DNA from: Clostridiales bacterium
GTDB taxonomy: Bacteria > Bacillota > Clostridia > Peptostreptococcales > T1SED10-28
Assembly (NCBI GenBank): GCA_007134725.1
Contig: SLKF01000018.1
Coordinates: forward strand, 1 to 16,559
DNA length: 16,559 nt
Direction: 5' to 3'
A program made the position numbers and the translations under genes. The notes under the pieces are model-generated. The model did no database searches, was not told the origin of the DNA, and worked only from the letters and a program-made list of their open reading frames with translations. Below are positions 7,321 through 14,548 of this stretch, in pieces. Numbering within the stretch: the stretch's first letter is position 1; each line of letters starts with the position of its first letter.

Positions 7321-7358
7321 ATCTAAATTATCTATCTTAATCTAAATTATCTATCTTA
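7321..7358 (+). repeat. Tandem 19-bp direct repeat, two copies
   Basis: ATCTAAATTATCTATCTTA occurs at 7321-7339 and again without change at 7340-7358, with the first four bases of a third copy after it. It lies in the AT-rich gap between the second leader terminator and the aspartokinase gene. It may be a simple slippage duplication; no function is evident. Confidence 0.85.
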
Positions 7359-7426
7359 ATCTCCATTATGTAGCCTCAACTATACTATCAACGGCCTTTT
7401 GCTTTCTGTTAAGGCTTTGCACGGTT

Positions 7427-7432
7427 TATAAT
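7427..7432 (+). promoter_or_regulatory. Possible internal promoter -10 element just before the aspartokinase gene
   Basis: A perfect TATAAT lies 35 bases before the start codon. The best -35 candidate at proper spacing is poor (TTCTGT at 7404-7409). If active, it would give basal lysC-hom expression that bypasses both leader terminators. Confidence 0.35.
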
Positions 7433-7467
7433 TCTTATCTTAGAAAAATTGAAAAGGAAGTGATCCC

Positions 7468-8325
7468 ATGTTCAGTCCTGTGGTTTCAAAATTTGGCGGA
7501 AGTTCTCTATCCCAGGGAGGCCAATTTCATAAAGTAAAATCCATCATCTCCTCCGGGAAAAAGCGAAACTGTATCGTGGTTTCCGCACCGGGAAAGCGTT
7601 TTAATGGGGATCTTAAGGTTACGGATCTTCTTAGCGAAATCCATCGGTTGAAAGAATCCGGTGAAAGTTACGAAAGACTGCTCTTACAAATCCAAAATCG
7701 CTATCAGGAAATTTTTTGCCACCTCAATATCTCAAAAGATATGGGCAGAGAGATCCACAAGGTTTGCAAGGAAATCAACAACTCTTTAGACCGGGATTTT
7801 ATTCTCAGCAGAGGGGAGTATTTAAACGCATTGATTATGGCAAAATCCTTGGGATATATTCTGGTTGATGCAAAAGATATCATTTTCTTTAAAGAAAATG
7901 GCGTGCTTGATGAGAAAAGAACGGATCAGGCCATTCACAATCGCCTTTCAAAGGAAGAAAAAGTGATTGTTCCAGGTTTTTACGGATCCAATTCCCGTGG
8001 AGCTGTCAAAACCTTTGCCCGGGGTGGCTCGGATATTACTGGAGCTCTGATTGCTAAAGGTATTGGTGCCGCTCTTTATGAAAATTGGACCGATGTATCC
8101 GGTGTTATGACCGCTGATCCGAGTATTGAGCGGTCGGCAAAGACCATCCCCTATCTATCCTATAAAGAACTTATGAGAATTACCCAAGAGGGCGCCCAGG
8201 TTTATCATCCCGATGCCATCCCTCCGGTTGAAAGTAGGAATATTGCACTGCATATCAAAAATACCAACAGCCCGAAAGAATCGGGAACCATTATAAAAGG
8301 AGATGATCAACATGGAAAAGATTAA
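7468..8325 (+). CDS. lysC: Aspartate kinase, catalytic domain only (no ACT domains)
   Basis: The enzyme phosphorylates aspartate, the first step toward lysine, threonine and methionine. The 285-residue protein has the amino-acid kinase fold: KFGGSS at residues 8-13, VVSAPGK near 38, FILSRGEYLNA, ARGGSDITGA for nucleotide binding, and NWTDVSGVMTADP. It then ends at NTNSPKESGTII plus a short tail. Typical aspartokinases run on for over 100 residues of paired ACT domains that bind the feedback inhibitor; these are absent. The next gene starts at that point, so this is not a frameshift in a longer gene. AAGGAAG lies 7 bases before the ATG. The stop overlaps the homoserine dehydrogenase start by 14 bases. 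Control is by the Thr/Met leader upstream. The symbol is by family; thr-type naming is equally possible. Confidence 0.92.
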   Translation: MFSPVVSKFGGSSLSQGGQFHKVKSIISSGKKRNCIVVSAPGKRFNGDLKVTDLLSEIHRLKESGESYERLLLQIQNRYQEIFCHLNISKDMGREIHKVCKEINNSLDRDFILSRGEYLNALIMAKSLGYILVDAKDIIFFKENGVLDEKRTDQAIHNRLSKEEKVIVPGFYGSNSRGAVKTFARGGSDITGALIAKGIGAALYENWTDVSGVMTADPSIERSAKTIPYLSYKELMRITQEGAQVYHPDAIPPVESRNIALHIKNTNSPKESGTIIKGDDQHGKD

Positions 8326-9292
8326 AATTGCACTACTAGGACTGGGAACTGTGGGTAGCGGTGTGAGAGAAATACTAAATGAAAAGCAGGAACAACTTAG
8401 CCAAAAGATTTATCAGAAAAACGGACAGAAAGTCACCATCGAGATCGCAAAAATTTTGATTCGACGTCCTGAAAATTACTTGGAAGCGGACCCCTCTCTC
8501 CTTACTACAAATTATCAGGAAATCCTGGATGATGACAGCATCAAAGTAGTTGTGGAGGCCATGGGTGGAGAACATCCTGCCACAGAGTATATGATAAGCG
8601 CCATGGAGAAGAAGAAACAGGTGGTCAGTGCCAATAAGCTTGCTATTGCTAAGTCCCACGGCTCACTAGAAGAAGTCGCTCGTAAAAATCAAGTGCACTT
8701 TTCCTACGAAGCCGCTGTGGCGGGTACCGTCCCCATTCTCCGAACAATCAATGATTCCCTGGTGGCCAATGAAATTACCAAGGTGTCGGGAATAATTAAC
8801 GGAACCACCAACTACATCTTAAGCAAAATGACCAATGAACAAAGTAGTTACAAAGACGCCCTTAAAAAAGCCCAGGAGCTGGGCTTTGCAGAAGCGGATC
8901 CCGCCTCGGATGTAAACGGTGACGATGCGAAGTATAAAATCGCCATTCTTTCCCGCCTGGCCTTTGGAAAATGGCCGGATCTGGACTCCATCGATTGCCA
9001 GGGAATCACTGCAGTAACCCCGAAGCAGATTAAGGATGCAAAGACAAAGGGCAAGGTTATTAAGTTCCTTGCCCAGTCGGAAAAAGTGAATGGTAACATC
9101 ATCGCCTCCGTATCACTACAGGAAATTGACCGTCAGCATCCCTTAGCCCATGTGGAAGGCGCTATGAACGCCGTCTACCTACACTGTGACAATGCCGGCG
9201 AGCTACTTTTCCAGGGAGCCGGTGCCGGTTCAAGACCCACGGCCAGTGCTGTAATCAGCGATGTTTTTGAGATTATAGAAAGATACCGCTAA
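8312..9292 (+). CDS. hom: Homoserine dehydrogenase, short form without ACT domain
   Basis: This enzyme reduces aspartate semialdehyde to homoserine, the branch point for threonine and methionine. The 326-residue protein has the Rossmann loop GLGTVGSG near residue 10, EAMGGEHPA, and SANKLAIA (Lys109). It also has the substrate segment SGIINGTTNYIL, and ADPASDVNGDDAKYK with Asp205 and Lys209 as likely catalytic residues. It ends at GAGAGSRPTASAV plus a short helix, where many bacterial enzymes continue into an ACT domain. I chose the ATG at 8312 because AAAAGGAG ends 9 bases upstream; the in-frame ATG at 8303 sits directly against that ribosome site. The 14-base overlap with the kinase gene implies translational coupling. 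No clear terminator follows. Confidence 0.94.
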   Translation: MEKIKIALLGLGTVGSGVREILNEKQEQLSQKIYQKNGQKVTIEIAKILIRRPENYLEADPSLLTTNYQEILDDDSIKVVVEAMGGEHPATEYMISAMEKKKQVVSANKLAIAKSHGSLEEVARKNQVHFSYEAAVAGTVPILRTINDSLVANEITKVSGIINGTTNYILSKMTNEQSSYKDALKKAQELGFAEADPASDVNGDDAKYKIAILSRLAFGKWPDLDSIDCQGITAVTPKQIKDAKTKGKVIKFLAQSEKVNGNIIASVSLQEIDRQHPLAHVEGAMNAVYLHCDNAGELLFQGAGAGSRPTASAVISDVFEIIERYR

Positions 9293-9524
9293 AAATCTTA
9301 TAAAAATTCATTTTACAGAAAAATATTTGTTTTAAAAAAAACGATTGAGGGTATTTATTCGTTAACATAAGGTAATATAAGTAAATATTAGATAATATTT
9401 CTGAAATCTATTGAGTATGGTCTAGAATGATTGACAATATAAGGTTTAGTGGTTTAGGGAGGATGAATAATAAGAGTTGGAGGTGAATTGGCAGTTTTGA
9501 TAACTAAAATCAAAAAAGATTAAA
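9293..9524 (+). other. AT-rich spacer between hom and the c-di-GMP riboswitch, no gene seen
   Basis: No credible reading frame is present. A weak AT hairpin AAATATT-AGAT-AATATTT lies at 9383-9400 without a T-run. TTGACA at 9431-9436 is a perfect -35, but the sequence 17 bases on (TTAGGG) is a poor -10, so the promoter for the riboswitch transcript is not settled. Confidence 0.5.
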
Positions 9525-9626
9525 TGATAGGGAAGCTATGAAATCAAGTCTGTATCTGGACACTTGGACTTGATGGAGCTACTAGTGTAACCGGCCCTCT
9601 TACTTATGGAAAAAACAAGTGAGAGG
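9525..9626 (+). ncRNA. Class II cyclic-di-GMP riboswitch with translational expression platform
   Basis: The segment CTGGACACTTGG, then GCTACTAGTGTAACCGGCC, matches the conserved core of c-di-GMP-II aptamers from memory. The fold is also present: P1 AGGG (9529-9532) with CCCT (9595-9598), P2 ATCAAGTC (9543-9550) with GACTTGAT (9567-9574), and ACACT with AGTGT. Downstream, CCTCTTACTT (9596-9605) pairs with AAGTGAGAGG (9617-9626), and that second arm holds the GAGG ribosome site of the next gene. The P1 3' strand and this anti-SD arm overlap, so both cannot form. Ligand binding should stabilise P1 and free the ribosome site, predicting an ON switch. No T-run follows, so transcription termination is unlikely. 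Confidence 0.87.
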
Positions 9627-9637
9627 ATGGGTGTATA

Positions 9638-10360
9638 ATGAAAAAAGGTATGGTATTGGTTTTAGTGTTAGCGATGGTGTTGAGCATGACAGCAGTGGGG
9701 TTTGCCAACTTCGGTGTTGAGGTTACAATCGAACCTTCATCTACTGCGACTGATAAAATCTCCGTTGAGCAAGGCGAGACATTAATTCTTACTGCAACAT
9801 CTGATCTTGGCAATGGAACCTATAGTTTTATTGAGGATTTATGGACAGGAGCAGAAAGACAAACAGGTCCTTCAGCTGGTGACTCATCTACAAATTTCTT
9901 TGTTTCAACCGCTAAATTCTCATCAATAGGAATGGAAGTAGGTAGTGAACACACCGTAACTTATCGGATTAAAGTTAATCGGCCTGGTGGTGGACAATCC
10001 GGTACGGACTATGATGACTCTGACGAAGCATATATTGAAATCATCCAACAGGAAATGACCATCGTCGTCGAACCCATGGCAGCACCTTCCATCGCCGCAA
10101 AGATATTGGAAGCGAATGGTATCCAATCACGATATGGTCAGGGTCGAAACGGAGGAAATTTTATTGCTGATGTTGCTCGAACAATGGGACCTCAGGCTGT
10201 ATTTATGGATACCGCGAAAGCAGTTTGGTGTGACGATGCAGAAGTTTACGTTGCTAATCCTTATTATTGGAATGCAGTACTGAATTTTCTTAATCAACAC
10301 ACCTGGATGAATGAAGTCTTAGAAGGCGATTTTGATTGGTATGTTAATTCACTAAAATAA
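9638..10360 (+). CDS. Secreted protein of unknown function under c-di-GMP control
   Basis: The 240-residue protein begins with a clear Sec signal peptide, MKKGMVLVLVLAMVLS, probably cut after VGFA near residue 23. Residues 25-140 are strand-rich with Val/Thr alternation (FGVEVTIEP, EAYIEIIQQEMTIVV), resembling an Ig-like beta-sandwich. A Gly/Asp-rich loop near 117-130 might bind calcium, which is inference. Residues 150-240 form a different, mixed segment with RYGQGRNGGNFIADVARTMG and several aromatics, which I do not recognise. There is one cysteine (198) and no LPXTG, transmembrane anchor or lipobox, so it is probably released or held non-covalently. GAGG lies 11 bases before the ATG, in the riboswitch-controlled hairpin. 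Control by c-di-GMP suggests a role in surface attachment or motility-to-sessile transition. Confidence 0.8.
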   Translation: MKKGMVLVLVLAMVLSMTAVGFANFGVEVTIEPSSTATDKISVEQGETLILTATSDLGNGTYSFIEDLWTGAERQTGPSAGDSSTNFFVSTAKFSSIGMEVGSEHTVTYRIKVNRPGGGQSGTDYDDSDEAYIEIIQQEMTIVVEPMAAPSIAAKILEANGIQSRYGQGRNGGNFIADVARTMGPQAVFMDTAKAVWCDDAEVYVANPYYWNAVLNFLNQHTWMNEVLEGDFDWYVNSLK

Positions 10361-10391
10361 CTCAGTTTTTTCCTCCCTCCAACTAAACCCC

Positions 10392-10436
10392 AAAAAGGCT
10401 CTTCCTGCTAATTAAGCGGAATAGCCTTTTTGTTTT
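10392..10436. terminator. Bidirectional terminator between convergent genes
   Basis: AAAAAGGCT pairs with AGCCTTTTT; inner TTCC/GGAA and GCT/AGC pairs extend the stem. T-runs occur on both strands, so it can end both the secreted-protein transcript and the minus-strand padR-DUF2812 transcript. Confidence 0.85.
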
Positions 10437-10462
10437 CTTGTCTACTCTATTTTAAATTTATA

Positions 10463-12004
10463 TCACTGAAGCAACTCTTCAATAAGTACATCCATGTTAA
10501 GAGCTTCTAATTTTTCCATTTCTTCTCTACGGCCGGTTTTTCTTAGCTCATCAATCTCTTCCCGGATCTCTTGACCTTCTTCGTACATTGTGGTCTCCGA
10601 TAATTTTTCATGCAATTCTTCGTACTTGGATTCCCATTCTTCCATATGATTCTCCCGGGTATTTTTATAGGACCCTTGGATTACCCAAACCCGTTCTTCT
10701 TTCTGTATCAGTATAGCAGGGTAGCTCTTCGTCATATAAAAACTTTCTACGTTCCAAGCTTCTTTTAAGTCTGCTTTTTCCACCCAGCTTTCTCCCAAAT
10801 AGGTGATTATACCACCAAGTTGGAAATCTAGATATCCTTCTGTAATAATTTCTGCAATTCCGGTATTACGGGTCTCATAGGTTTTAATAGTGATTCCCCA
10901 TTCTGCGTTATCAACTTCCCAAGTCTCCTGCTGCGTATAATACTTGGGGATTGCAAAACTTTGTCCAATCATGGGGAAAGTTCTTCTTTTCAGTGTCACT
11001 TCCTCTGTTGAAAACAACAAATTTCCAATTGAATAGGCTTCAAGCCCTTCAGGGATTTCTTCGATGATATTTTGGTCCCTATCCCTTTCATTGATCCTCT
11101 GTTCTATTTGTTGATTACGAAAATAATTGACCCCTCCCAGGATCATAAACATGATCAAAAATCCCACTATGACGAAGATGATACCATCATCTTTCTTTCG
11201 TCCCTTTAAACGAATCAAGTATCTTAAAATGGTGCCTACGGTAATACCCAACAGAGGAGGAAACATTACCGATAGTATATTTGCATGGGGATTGTACAAG
11301 CTATCCAGCACAATGCCGATAATCAGAACTCCGCAAATAACCGTCGCTGTAGCACCAATCATCAGTTGCCGTCTTCGTCCCGTAAAAAAAGACTCCACTT
11401 CCTTATCCGGTATACCATGGTTCTTTATTTTTCGGATCCAAAGCCCACTATGAATAACACTAAGTAACGCAGGGATCAACATCAAGGGATAGACAAAATA
11501 AATCATATTTCCCACATATTCATCCATATGGACAGGAGCTCGAAATCGACTGAAAATAACTAAGCCTAAGGTAATAACTAGAACCATAACCTTAACACCA
11601 AAATCTTTTTTCCATAATTTATTTCGTATCAGGTTTTCTTCCAATTCTTCATCGGTCTGAATCGGTGTTAACTCCTCTTCTCCCGGGGCATAGAATATTT
11701 GTAGCTCCTTAATGGATGTAACAAAATTCCAGCCATTCTTTTCACAGAGTTCCCGATACTCCTTTGCTTCTTCAGTTTCTTCCGGGGTAATGATTCCACT
11801 TCCTTCAAAAACGTCTATGGTAAACTGAAGATTTTGGGGTGTGGCCTCATAAAAAGTTGCCCAAACTTCCCCGATCTTTTCCAACATCCAACCTTCCTTT
11901 GCCATTTTTTCAAAATAGGCTTCCATTCCTTTATAATCAAGCAAGGAATATCCCCAGTACACCCGTTTTTTCCGTTTTTTATCTCCTTTATTGTTCCCAA
12001 ACAT
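10463..12004 (-). CDS. DUF2812 domain-containing membrane protein
   Basis: This 513-residue protein starts with a DUF2812-like segment: YWGYSLLDYKGMEAYFEKMA followed by EGWMLEKIGEVWATFYE, residues 15-53. Five predicted membrane helices follow at about 137-153, 166-190, 214-235, 243-263 and 274-295. After residue 300 comes a long soluble part ending in a Glu/Arg-rich helical stretch (480-513). DUF2812 proteins are typically encoded directly after a PadR regulator in Firmicutes, as here; their function is unknown. The ATG abuts the PadR stop codon (TAA-ATG), and a GAGGGGG ribosome site lies inside the padR 3' end, so translation is probably coupled. The extra C-terminal soluble region makes it longer than many relatives. 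Confidence 0.8.
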   Translation of the reverse strand: MFGNNKGDKKRKKRVYWGYSLLDYKGMEAYFEKMAKEGWMLEKIGEVWATFYEATPQNLQFTIDVFEGSGIITPEETEEAKEYRELCEKNGWNFVTSIKELQIFYAPGEEELTPIQTDEELEENLIRNKLWKKDFGVKVMVLVITLGLVIFSRFRAPVHMDEYVGNMIYFVYPLMLIPALLSVIHSGLWIRKIKNHGIPDKEVESFFTGRRRQLMIGATATVICGVLIIGIVLDSLYNPHANILSVMFPPLLGITVGTILRYLIRLKGRKKDDGIIFVIVGFLIMFMILGGVNYFRNQQIEQRINERDRDQNIIEEIPEGLEAYSIGNLLFSTEEVTLKRRTFPMIGQSFAIPKYYTQQETWEVDNAEWGITIKTYETRNTGIAEIITEGYLDFQLGGIITYLGESWVEKADLKEAWNVESFYMTKSYPAILIQKEERVWVIQGSYKNTRENHMEEWESKYEELHEKLSETTMYEEGQEIREEIDELRKTGRREEMEKLEALNMDVLIEELLQ

Positions 12005-12322
12005 TTATTGTCCCCCTCTCAGAATATCCTGGCCATCCTTTACAAGTCGATTCAGCCGTTGAAATTCTTCTTCCACAAGTGCTTTTCCCTTTTTGGTAAT
12101 CACATAGTTCTTTTTTCGATCTTCCTCGGATAATGCTTCGATGATCCCTTCCTTTTCAAATCGTGAAAGGAGGGTGTAAAGGGTTCCGGCACCAATTTTT
12201 ACATGGCCGTCGGTCATCTCTTCCACGGTTTGCATTATTCCATAGCCATGATTCGGTGTTTTCAGAATCAGCAAAATATAATACATGGGTTCTGTTAAGT
12301 TTTTCAACTGCTTTCTCGGCAT
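12005..12322 (-). CDS. PadR-family transcriptional regulator
   Basis: This 105-residue winged-helix protein carries the PadR core: LTEPMYYILLILKTPNHGYG (helices 1-2), GAGTLYTLLSRFEKEGII (recognition helix and wing start), and DRKKNYVITKKGKALVEEE (wing and C-terminal helix). PadR proteins bind as dimers to AT-rich dyads and usually repress their own operon, with a ligand or membrane signal releasing them. I use the ATG at 12322, which is 6 bases from GAGGG; an adjacent in-frame ATG at 12325 is only 3 bases from it. It is cotranscribed with the DUF2812 gene that follows at once. Candidate operator sequence lies upstream at 12398-12461. Confidence 0.9.
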   Translation of the reverse strand: MPRKQLKNLTEPMYYILLILKTPNHGYGIMQTVEEMTDGHVKIGAGTLYTLLSRFEKEGIIEALSEEDRKKNYVITKKGKALVEEEFQRLNRLVKDGQDILRGGQ

Positions 12323-12397
12323 CATTATCCCTCTTTTCTTTTGTTTCCATATAAAATTTATATATTCCTAGTGCCATCGGCGATACTTTATACTATA

Positions 12398-12407
12398 TGT
12401 TTAAACA
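12398..12407 (-). promoter_or_regulatory. Palindrome TGTTTAAACA upstream of padR (candidate operator)
   Basis: A perfect 10-bp AT-rich palindrome lies about 75 bases before the PadR start, flanked on both sides by ATACTATAT direct copies (12389-12397 region and 12410-12418). PadR proteins bind AT-rich dyads, so autoregulation here is plausible but unproven. Confidence 0.4.
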
Positions 12408-12416
12408 ATATACTAT

Positions 12417-12461
12417 ATCCAATAACAATGTATCTAATAACGATATATCTATTAACAATAT
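12417..12461. repeat. Three tandem 15-bp repeats upstream of padR
   Basis: Units ATCCAATAACAATGT, ATCTAATAACGATAT and ATCTATTAACAATAT follow each other without gap. They differ at a few positions but keep the period of 15. They sit 95-140 bases upstream of the padR start, next to a palindrome, so they may be repeated regulator sites; slippage in AT-rich DNA is the plain alternative. Confidence 0.75.
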
Positions 12462-12633
12462 AATACCACCTATTTTTGCAATTGTCAAAATATTTATTTG
12501 TAATTGAATATCCATTTAAAGTGACACACGGTCGTTCTTTCCTGAGCAAAATGGGTAGATATACGAAAAGAGCTTTTTTGATGATTTATAATTTATTTCA
12601 ATTGAAGGATCGTAATTTGAAGGAGGCAGTACC

Positions 12634-12893
12634 ATAAAACGGGGAAGATTCTTACTGATTATTTTGCTTTTGCTGGGTGTTTAGATTCTGCAGTTAAACC
12701 GAGATCCCACCGAAGAGGAAATCATCAGTGACGTTCTCACGACCGAGGCTGTAGAGTATCAGTACGAGGTATTGGCTACGGATTTAGAAGTTCCATGGGA
12801 AATTGCAGTCTTGCCCGAAGGCGGTATAATCGTTATGGTCTTGGGAGCCCGGATGATGAGGACGATCTTCTGATTCGATTAACACCCTTGTAA
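12634..12893 (+). pseudogene. Remnant of a PQQ-type sugar (glucose/sorbosone) dehydrogenase gene
   Basis: A good ribosome site (GGAGG at 12622-12626) precedes ATA where a start codon should be. The frame then reads a hydrophobic export or lipoprotein-like start (RGRFLLIILLLLGV), hits a TAG at 12682-12684, and continues into EVLATDLEVPWEIAVLPEGG. That is the typical first blade of sugar dehydrogenases. The last bases, in another frame, encode GLGSPDDEDDLLIRLTPL before TAA 12891-12893, which resembles the family's C-terminal end. Nearly the whole beta-propeller between them is missing, about 250-300 residues in intact members. So the gene has lost its start, gained a stop and suffered a large internal deletion. 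The ribosome site and terminator still remain. Confidence 0.78.
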
Positions 12894-12900
12894 ACGACAA

Positions 12901-12930
12901 GAGCCCCGGTTATCCCGGGGTTCTTTTTTT
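12901..12930 (+). terminator. Terminator of the decayed dehydrogenase gene
   Basis: GAGCCCCGG (12901-12909) pairs with CCGGGGTTC (12915-12923) around TTATC, followed by seven T. It lies 8 bases beyond the remnant's stop codon and is still intact. The T-run is only on the plus-strand side. Confidence 0.9.
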
Positions 12931-12973
12931 ATGCTGTATTCCCTTATTCATGATGTTCCAGAATTGAAATTTT

Positions 12974-13987
12974 TTAATCCACCCAGTTCCAGTGGGTAAT
13001 CTCTCCAATCTGTACCCCTCGAATTTCTTCTATTTCCTGTAGCCGTAACAACTCTTTGCTGGGCCCGGTTACAACGGCTCCATAGACGATAAATCCTTCA
13101 TCCTCCAAAAATTCGATTCGTTCTTCAATGTTTCCGGAACTAAACATTGCTTCTGTCAGTTTCGAATCATCCTGATATATCCGTTTCATATTCTCCAACA
13201 TCAATACCTGTGCTTCTTCTACGCTCCCGGCACTCATGTAAAAAAAAGACCCAATCCAATAATCTTCGTCGATCTCTCTTCCATGGGTCAGCCCCCAAGG
13301 CTCAAAAGCAATGGATTCACCGAAACCGTTTCCATAGTCGAACCCGGAAACACTGTAAGGATCAAAGTTTTTCATCTCACCCATATACAGGGGCATCCAG
13401 TTTACCTTAATGTCGTAGCCCTCCAGTAATTCAAATAGTTCTTCCGGAGAAAAATACTCTTCTGTGGAAAAAGCCATTTCCGCCACAGTTCCTTCATGAA
13501 TCTTGTCGAGCGTTTCCCATGATGCCGTACTGTCACCGGCACTTAGCGGTTCTCCACTTTCCGGATGTGTAGGAACATAAAACCTGAAATCCGATTGTTC
13601 CTGGGGATTATGAAAATCCAACCGCTTTTTCAAAAAGGAAGTCATGACGGGCTTTTCCACCTCAAATTCTCCAACGATAATCCTTTCTTTCCCGACCTCC
13701 CGCTGTACAGGAATTGAAGTGCTTTGGGTAAGATTAGGAGAAATGCGAGCTGAAAGGGGAGTGTACGAACTTGAAACATCGGGGTATACCCAGTCAATAT
13801 ATAACTGTGCATAGGTTGTAAGTTTTTCTCCTTTGGAAGTTTTGTCATAAGTAATCGAAAGTGCGGTAACATAGATTATGTAGAATGTTAAAAGCATCAG
13901 TCCCACAGCAATAATTCGAAACGTTAGCGTATATCGGTATTTTCTAAGAATTTTCTTTTCTTTATCTTCGGACCATTTTTCTGTCAT
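12974..13987 (-). CDS. Anti-sigma factor of the Sigma_reg_N/Sigma_reg_C type
   Basis: The 337-residue protein has a cytosolic N-terminus of about 20 residues, one membrane helix at about 22-45 (FRIIAVGLMLLTFYIIYVTA), and a large external domain. The N-terminal part matches the sigma-regulator N-terminal type. The later part, with TVAEMAFSTEEYFSPEELF and VNWMPLYMG, matches the C-terminal sigma-regulator domain of YhdL-like anti-sigma-M factors. It would hold the ECF sigma factor at the membrane until an envelope signal arrives. The ATG is one base after the sigma gene's stop codon, with AAGGGG inside the sigma 3' end as ribosome site, so the partners are coupled. The signal sensed is unknown. 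Confidence 0.82.
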   Translation of the reverse strand: MTEKWSEDKEKKILRKYRYTLTFRIIAVGLMLLTFYIIYVTALSITYDKTSKGEKLTTYAQLYIDWVYPDVSSSYTPLSARISPNLTQSTSIPVQREVGKERIIVGEFEVEKPVMTSFLKKRLDFHNPQEQSDFRFYVPTHPESGEPLSAGDSTASWETLDKIHEGTVAEMAFSTEEYFSPEELFELLEGYDIKVNWMPLYMGEMKNFDPYSVSGFDYGNGFGESIAFEPWGLTHGREIDEDYWIGSFFYMSAGSVEEAQVLMLENMKRIYQDDSKLTEAMFSSGNIEERIEFLEDEGFIVYGAVVTGPSKELLRLQEIEEIRGVQIGEITHWNWVD

Positions 13988-13988
13988 T

Positions 13989-14522
13989 TTATTCTACCCC
14001 TTTCCGATGGTTTTTATTTGCCAGTTGATGCAGCCGCTGACGTGCCCGATGAAGCGTAACCTTCACTTGATTTTCATTCATCTCAAGAGCTTCCGACAAC
14101 TCCTTATAAGACAGTCCTTCATCCTCCCGTAAATAGAGAATGGTTCGGTAGGTTTCCGGTAACTGTTTATTCAGGTTAAGAAGATCCTTTTCACTTTCTT
14201 TAGAAATTACGTAGTCCTCCGGCTGTTCAAAAGGACTCAGCATCTCCTCCCCTTTATGTAGCACTTCAATAAATGGTACCCATTCCCATCGTTTTCGCTT
14301 ACGCCACTGGTCAAGATAGGTATGTCTTGCAACTTTGAATAGCCAACTTTTCACTTCCTGATCGTGATAAAATGCTAGGGATAAGGTCGCTTTATAAAAG
14401 GTCTCCTGTACCAGATCTTCTGCAACCGTAGGGGACCCGGTCAGCTTTAATAAATAAAGATAGAGCATTTTAGCATGCCGCCGATAGACATCATGAAGTT
14501 TTTCTTTTCGCTCATTGTCCAA
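13989..14522 (-). CDS. ECF-family RNA polymerase sigma factor (SigM/SigW-like)
   Basis: This 177-residue group 4 sigma factor has region 2 (AEDLVQETFYKA, then KSWLFKVARHTYLDQWRK) and region 4 (LPETYRTILYLRE, LSYKELSEALEM, NQVKVTLHRARQRL), joined by an acidic linker. It has no region 1 or 3, as expected for the family. The start codon is TTG, preceded by AAGGGGGGGG a few bases upstream; an ATG seven bases further in is out of frame. The anti-sigma gene follows after one base. An ECF-type promoter lies just upstream, so it probably transcribes its own operon. The role is likely envelope stress, by analogy with Bacillus SigM. Confidence 0.93.
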   Translation of the reverse strand: MDNERKEKLHDVYRRHAKMLYLYLLKLTGSPTVAEDLVQETFYKATLSLAFYHDQEVKSWLFKVARHTYLDQWRKRKRWEWVPFIEVLHKGEEMLSPFEQPEDYVISKESEKDLLNLNKQLPETYRTILYLREDEGLSYKELSEALEMNENQVKVTLHRARQRLHQLANKNHRKGVE

Positions 14523-14548
14523 CCCGTCCCCCCCCTTCCTGCTCTTAT

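Noticed and set aside
6872..7467. T-box or lysine riboswitch in the lysC leader.
   Set aside because: No T-box antiterminator core (GGGTGG...CCGCG type) and no lysine-aptamer core could be found; a leader peptide attenuator explains 6843-7130 fully.
7468..8330. Frameshift or truncation as the cause of the short aspartokinase.
   Set aside because: The homoserine dehydrogenase start and ribosome site lie inside the last codons of the kinase, and no ACT-like sequence follows in any frame.
9596..9630. The hairpin after the c-di-GMP aptamer as a transcription terminator.
   Set aside because: No T-run follows; instead the 3' arm holds the ribosome site, so translational control fits better.
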